Source of the DNA: Heterotrichella gracilis | Taxonomy: Eukaryota; Sar; Xanthophyceae; Tribonematales; Xanthonemataceae | Direction of reading: 5' to 3' | Length of the DNA stretch: 64,000 nt | NCBI GenBank assembly: GCA_032358255.1 | Contig: JAULBX010025120.1 | Span: 1-64,000, forward strand | Part shown: positions 60,301 to 64,000 of the stretch, one piece after another | Numbering within the stretch: the first letter of the stretch is position 1 | How the letters are laid out: the number at the start of each line of letters is the position of its first letter | Program-made: the position numbers and the translations under genes | Notes under the pieces: generated by a model | What the model was told of the DNA's origin: nothing | The model's database searches: none | Seen by the model: the letters and a program-made list of their open reading frames with translations, nothing else

Positions 60301-63003
60301 CGCGCGCGGGTTTTGGGTAAGTAGCCGCGCAAGGGTACGCCTGTTTTAGGACATGCAATTGTGAAAATGTGTTATACTTGCAACGAAATTTAATTGTACT
60401 CAAAATTTCGTCAAAAAGTTTCTTTTGAAAAAAAACGTATTATTTGAACCAACTGTGTACCTCCCACTCACACACCCGCACGCACCTGTCCAATGAATCC
60501 GCGGGGTTGGTGGTGACATAGCCCCTGTGGTTGTCTGCCGCTGATGCGCGGAACAGCATCTTGTCCGGCAGGGGGCAGGGCACGTAGCCCACGCACTCCT
60601 TTTTCTCCTCGGATACCGCGGCAGATGAGGGGCCGGCGCCATCGGGGTCGGGACGCTTGCGCTTGCCTGGGAGGGGGCCCAACGGTGTGTGGAAAAAAAG
60701 GGGGGGATTATTGCTTTTCAGGTCTCCCGAGCTTGTACACAGGGGGTGGGGGGGGAGCACTCTTCTGGGGGCAATTATGGATTAAGGCATTTACTAAGGG
60801 CTGGCAGATACCCCACACTCCTTGGCTCCCGCGGCAGAGGAGGGGCTGGTGTCATCTGGGTTTGGGCGCTTGTGCTTGCCTGGAGTGGGGACCAATCAGG
60901 TTTTGGGGTAGAGAAAAGGGAGACAACTCTTCATCTTGCATTTGAGATTTTAAGTTTGGTTGAAAGACTACAGTTAACCCTTTGACCCTTTGTAACCCTT
61001 TAACCCTTTGTAAGGAACTCAATATCCCCCAGAATTGCGGCATTCAAACTAAAGCACTTGCACTCGCCTAGGACTTGGGCAAGGGGGGATGGATTTAGCC
61101 ACAGTCCACGGATCTCAGAAGGACTATAATAGGTCCTGTCCTTGACGACCCTTACCTCCCTTCCCCTTTCCATCCTCCTGCTCCTCTTCCCCTGTCGGTG
61201 CTGGGCACACCAGGGTTGTGTCCTGCGGCTTGTAGAACCAGTGGCCACCCACCCACCTCTGGCCCTGCATCATGGGGAGGAGTCAAGGGCATGCAATCTG
61301 CCTAGCGATCGGTGATGGGCATACAGACCAGGAGGAAGTGACAGGCACCGCTGCTTGACGCGCCCACCCTTACGGATCCTGTTTAGGTGTAAAACAGTTT
61401 TTTTTCAAGACGATGTTTGTAAGCACTTGGTAGTATATATTACAGACTTTGATGGTTGGGATCAATGATGTGCTGGGCTCGAAGCCTACATGCAGCTCAA
61501 TGCGCCTACCCTACCACCCCAACACCTCCCTACCACCCTGTAGCCCCTGCCGCACCCTGACCACCTCCACCATCCCCTCGATCCTCCCCCACTCCCCACA
61601 CCCCCTTCCTGCTGCATCCTATAACACTCTCTACCACCAGAAGAACAATTCCCTCCCCCGCAAACCCTACATCTAAATTCTCAGCACCCCTCACCGCTGC
61701 ATCCTGGAACATCTCCGTAACCTCCATCACATAAGCATGCGGCAACCCCTCATCATTCACCAGCCCGCTGTCAAGCTCCACAGTGTCACCCAGGTGGACC
61801 TGCGGGGGCAAGGGGGGGGTGTTAAGGGGTGGAGTCGACCGAGCGGGAAGAGGAGAGGAGGGACTGACCACACACCGCGCAAAATCGACAAGGTTTGACC
61901 AATGACAGCATGGACTTTTTGCCCCCTGGGAGGCATGTTCAGGGATTGGGGTTTCAGCTCGCGGTGCAATACCCTACCGTGCCCATCTCTTCTATCTCGA
62001 GTGTGCTGAAATGCGCCACCGCAGGGAGGGGAGTGTCGGTGTAGATGTCTTCCTCCTGCGACCAAGGGTGCAGGTACACCGTGATGAGCGGGGTAAAGGG
62101 TCTGTGATTGCGCCACCGTGGAGTGGCTATTAGGGCTATTAGTGCTCTTGAGATTGTATGCAGTTGACGCCTGGCAGACAAAAAAATGCACAGCGGGTGT
62201 ACTGAGGATGGCTTCCTAGGATAGCTATGTTTTGTCAAATGTCAGGGTATTCCTGAGTTAACGTAGGGTTTGTTGTCGCTGTAAGGGTTTCAGTTAGGGT
62301 ATTCCCCTACCTGCGCCTCCTTGAGCCGCACCCTATGGCTCGCCGTGTGCCTGTCAGGGTGCACCTACTAGGGTTCTAGGGTTTCCCTAGGGTATTCCCC
62401 TACCTGCGCTTCCTTGAGCCGCACCCTATGGCTCGCCGTGTGCCTGTCAGGGTGCACCTACTAGGGTTCTAGGGTTTGCCTAGGGTATTCCCTACCTGCG
62501 CCTCCTTGAGCCGCACCCTGTGGCTGGCTGTGTGTGCCTGCACCGCCTCTTTGGTGGCTGGGCATCGCTCCCTGTCGGGGTACCTGGCAGCAGCCTCGGC
62601 CTGCAGCGGGGGTTGGGGTTCGGGGTAGGGTTTTATGAAGTAGGGGTGGGGTTTGGGGCAGGGTATTGCATACTGAGGGTTGCGGTGCGGTATAGGGTAT
62701 TGCACAGCGGCCCCGACCTCTAGTGGGCGTTGGGCCCAGCGACAAAGTAAATATTGAAAAGGAACCTGGAACCTAGGCTTCTGTGCGCATTCAATGGCAA
62801 CAGGAATATGCCGAGTCCAACCCGGTGCATTATTTGGTGAATCCAGATATTGGTCTCAGCTATGGAACCTCGCCGCAACCCCTGCACTCTCTGCCGCGTG
62901 CAGGGGTTAGGGTTTACCTGTGGTATGGGCTGTGAGGCCCATCGCACATCTCGGTGCACACAGCCAAAGTCCAGACCAGGTGGCAGGCCAGACCCTCTGG
63001 GAC
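51392..63003 (-). CDS. CMT: Chromomethylase-type DNA (cytosine-5) methyltransferase (BAH + embedded chromodomain)
   Basis: About 25 exons, roughly 1,230 residues. Exons: 62918-63003 (doubtful), 62496-62600, 61978-about 62096, 61695-61799, 61156-61264, 60486-60666, 59981-60155 (BAH region: [34 protein letters not shown]); 59277-59426 (motif [13 protein letters not shown]); 58824-58998; 58405-58587; 57835-58000 (chromodomain [20 protein letters not shown]); 57455-57571 (motif [16 protein letters not shown], catalytic Cys); 57072-57219 (motif VI MENVMD); 56900-56955 (GVPQGRYR); 56546-56705; 56166-56264; 55674-55829; 55179-55301; 54743-54949; 54084-54341; 53641-53685 (YSNFRKLPG); 53143-53298; 52494-52720 ([20 protein letters not shown], motif IX); 51814-52035 ([15 protein letters not shown], motif X); 51392-51550 (basic tail, stop). 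A chromodomain between motifs I and IV defines CMTs, which maintain non-CG methylation at H3K9me. Two junctions (62.5/62.1 and 53.6/53.3 kb) do not keep phase as drawn. Confidence 0.9.
52780..52875. repeat. Copied acceptor-side edge of chromomethylase exon 52494-52720
   Basis: [20 protein letters not shown] CAGGTCGCCxxTGGGxAGGA through CAGGCTGCGG is present in the exon (52660-52725) and again at 52798-52866 in the intron. Confidence 0.9.
53395..53465. repeat. Copied acceptor-side edge of chromomethylase exon 53143-53298
   Basis: GCAGCAGGTGCCTTGGGTGT near 53430 repeats the ACAGCAGGTGCCTGGGAGGT exon/acceptor edge at 53288-53307. Confidence 0.6.
53800..54130. repeat. Donor-side end of a chromomethylase exon present in the exon plus three decayed copies
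   Basis: CCCACCTGCGCCGTGCGCTC CAGATCGTC...GTTGAGGCACAG (exon end at 54084) is echoed at about 53999-54045, 53921-53965 and 53838-53884, each beginning CCACCTGxxxxGTGCG and ending near a GCACATG. Confidence 0.85.
54320..54440. repeat. Copied acceptor-side edge of chromomethylase exon 54084-54341
   Basis: CGGCATCGGCACGCTGGAGG GCGGCCATCGCCTGGGG (54311-54348) recurs as GTGTCGGCGCGCTGCAGGGC GGCCATCGCCTGTGGGG at 54406-54443, with GGGTTTAGGGTT between them. The same exon is thus duplicated at both its edges. Confidence 0.92.
58300..58440. repeat. Copied donor-side edge of chromomethylase exon 58405-58587
   Basis: CCCACATTTGCTGCCCCTAG TCGCGTTGTCCATCA (58307-58341) repeats CCCACCTTTGGTGCCCCTTG TTGCGTTGTCCACCA (58400-58434). 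Confidence 0.88.
58960..59125. repeat. Copied acceptor-side edge of chromomethylase exon 58824-58998
   Basis: CTTCTTGAGCAGCAxxxxGGAACTCxTCCACACC with TACTTGTAxACCTGCGG occurs in the exon (58954-59003) and at 59050-59112, separated by TTAAGGGTTTGGTTAGGG filler. Confidence 0.92.
59370..59640. repeat. Motif-I exon edge of the chromomethylase in three tandem copies
   Basis: GCCGCAGCCGCAGTACAGGT CCATCACGCGxAGGTGCTGC ACAGG is at 59390-59436 (real), 59491-59537 and, more diverged, 59596-59634. The copied segment encodes MDLYCGCGG and its acceptor. TTAGGGTTGGG-type filler separates the copies. Confidence 0.95.
60120..60290. repeat. Copied acceptor-side edge of chromomethylase exon 59981-60155
   Basis: GTGGATCACGCGCACGACCC TG (60137-60158) is matched by GTGAATCACGCGCACCACCC TG at 60258-60279, both preceded by GGGGGTC(C/A)TG(G/T)GG. 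Confidence 0.85.
60590..60885. repeat. Copied acceptor-side half of chromomethylase exon 60486-60666
   Basis: The run from CACTCCTTxxxCTCC through CGCTTGxGCTTGCCTGG occurs at 60594-60670 and again at 60817-60882, with insertions and substitutions. Confidence 0.85.
62300..62560. repeat. Donor-side end of chromomethylase exon 62496-62600 in three tandem copies
   Basis: GGGTATTCCCCTACCTGCGC xTCCTTGAGCCGCACCCTxT GGCT is present at about 62298-62342, 62391-62435 and, as the real exon, 62486-62527. The first two copies are nearly identical (about 93-bp period) with CTAGGGTTCTAGGGTTT spacers. Confidence 0.96.
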
Positions 63004-64000
63004 CTACACAAGGCAGTGCGCAGGTGAATTAGCTTGCGATGCTTGGGTGGTGCTTTGTCCTTTTCTAACCGTATGACGTAGGATACAGCAACCAGCACGG
63101 TCCATGACAGTGGGCTCTGCAGTGTGGTTTGACTGGGTTGAAGTGCTGGTGGGTGCCTGAGTTGGCAGGATCGGTTGTAGTGGCGGCAACCAAACAGGTG
63201 GCAAGATGCAGCCACAGGTTGTTAGTCTGGGCACTAAGCAGCTGTGAAGGCTGTATGGCTCCAGGGAGCAGTATGTTTTGTGTGTGCTTGCTGGAAGAAC
63301 TATGGGTCAAGATGTTGCTGGAGGTCTGGATCACAACGAGGAAGGAGTGGTGCAAGCAACTATTGGATAAGTACCTTGGTGAACGGATAAGACGTACACG
63401 TTGAACAGACCAGGCTTAGAACAGGCCACCTTATACCATATATATGGGGACCCCCAGGGCATGTTGTGGGTTGACCCCACGGTACGTTTACGGTTAAAGC
63501 TGACCTGTACTACCGCGCCTGCTGCAAATAGCTTTAAGGTTTGGGGCAACAACCACGGCCAGTGGATCACCAAGCGTGTTCAACCACACCACCTTGTACA
63601 GCAGACGACTGGCACACCCCACCATGCTTCGCCCATGCTCAGTGGGACACCGTACCACTGGCACACCACCTGGCTGGATACAATTCAAGGCGATAAATAG
63701 ACTCTGGGCATCCAGTGTCACAACTCACCTGGTGTAGGTTTGCTCCGAGATGTGGGTTTGCTCCGTTTGGGTTTTTGACAGCGTTTAGCTGTATTCATTG
63801 TGCGAGCCATCTTGCCCCGCCTAGCCTACGGGCATCTGCTACGCCAACTGGCCCCACTACGCCAACAGGCCTCGCCTTTGCCAGTATTCAGCCGGTGGGG
63901 CAGTATGGGGACGCTCCCAGCGTGTCTTGTTTTTTAAATTGCAATGATCGTTGCGAAAACCACACCGGTGGCCGCCTGCCGCATTCGGCGGTGGCGGTGG
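63004..64000. other. Right-edge region upstream of the chromomethylase, no gene assigned
   Basis: Should include the chromomethylase promoter and perhaps its first exon(s). A CCATATATATGG-like element lies at about 63435-63447. Plus-strand frames at 63129-63404 and 63401-63700 are open but match nothing I know and are not called. Confidence 0.4.

Noticed and set aside
63129-63700. Two adjacent plus-strand open frames near the right edge
   Set aside because: Neither resembles a known family, and the region is expected to be promoter or 5' part of the chromomethylase gene.

Overview
This is nuclear DNA from a photosynthetic eukaryote, most likely a chlorophycean green alga of the Chlamydomonadales. 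The evidence is intron-rich genes with GT-AG introns, plant-type proteins (a chromomethylase, plant-like LpxC, NCA1, a SNAT/NSI-type acetyltransferase), a TGTAA poly(A) signal after RPS29, hydroxyproline-rich-type wall proteins, and many interstitial CCCTAAA/TTTAGGG (plant-type telomere) tracts inside introns. All gene models below were assembled by eye from splice sites, reading phase and protein-family similarity; no search was run.

Layout, left to right: LPXC fragment (-, 1-1403); SnoaL/NTF2-like protein (+, 3.3-4.6 kb); proteasome alpha-2 (-, 5.6-6.5 kb) divergent from an Alba protein (+, 7.5-8.9 kb); secreted SGNH/GDSL hydrolase (-, 11.4-16.7 kb) carrying a 100-N assembly gap; sodium:solute symporter (+, 18.2-23.4 kb); GT2-like glycosyltransferase (-, 24.2-27.2 kb); RPS29 (+, 28.1-28.8 kb); SNAT-like acetyltransferase (+, 29.6-31.0 kb); PP1 catalytic subunit (+, 32.0-33.9 kb); GET1/WRB (-, 35.5-36.7 kb); conserved membrane protein (+, 37.2-38.5 kb); NCA1 catalase chaperone (-, 39.3-42.4 kb); FSH-type serine hydrolase (+, 43.0-45.7 kb); secreted Cys-rich protein (-, 47.1-50.1 kb); chromomethylase DNA methyltransferase (-, 51.4-63.0 kb). 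There is no operon logic. The genes are mostly housekeeping functions (proteasome, ribosome, PP1, tail-anchored protein insertion, catalase folding) interleaved with wall/secretory genes and one epigenetic regulator.

The most unusual feature is in the introns. In five or six genes (LPXC, SGNH, symporter, glycosyltransferase, chromomethylase, partly the secreted protein and FSH) the edge of an exon together with its splice site has been copied in tandem one to several times into the neighbouring intron. The copies lie among telomere-like CCCTAAA/TTTAGGG filler, giving introns rich in decayed exon ends and decoy splice sites. I recognise more than twenty such events. The compact housekeeping genes (PSMA2, Alba, RPS29, SNAT, GET1 exons, conserved membrane protein) show none. 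This looks like a continuing intron-growth process coupled to break repair and is the main candidate for something undescribed. Other points of interest are a roughly 220-250-residue helical insertion in the target-recognition region of the chromomethylase, several perfect palindromes (one with flanking direct repeats like a tiny fold-back insertion), an apparent start codon split by an intron in the FSH gene, and a tandem-repeat array collapsed at the N gap.
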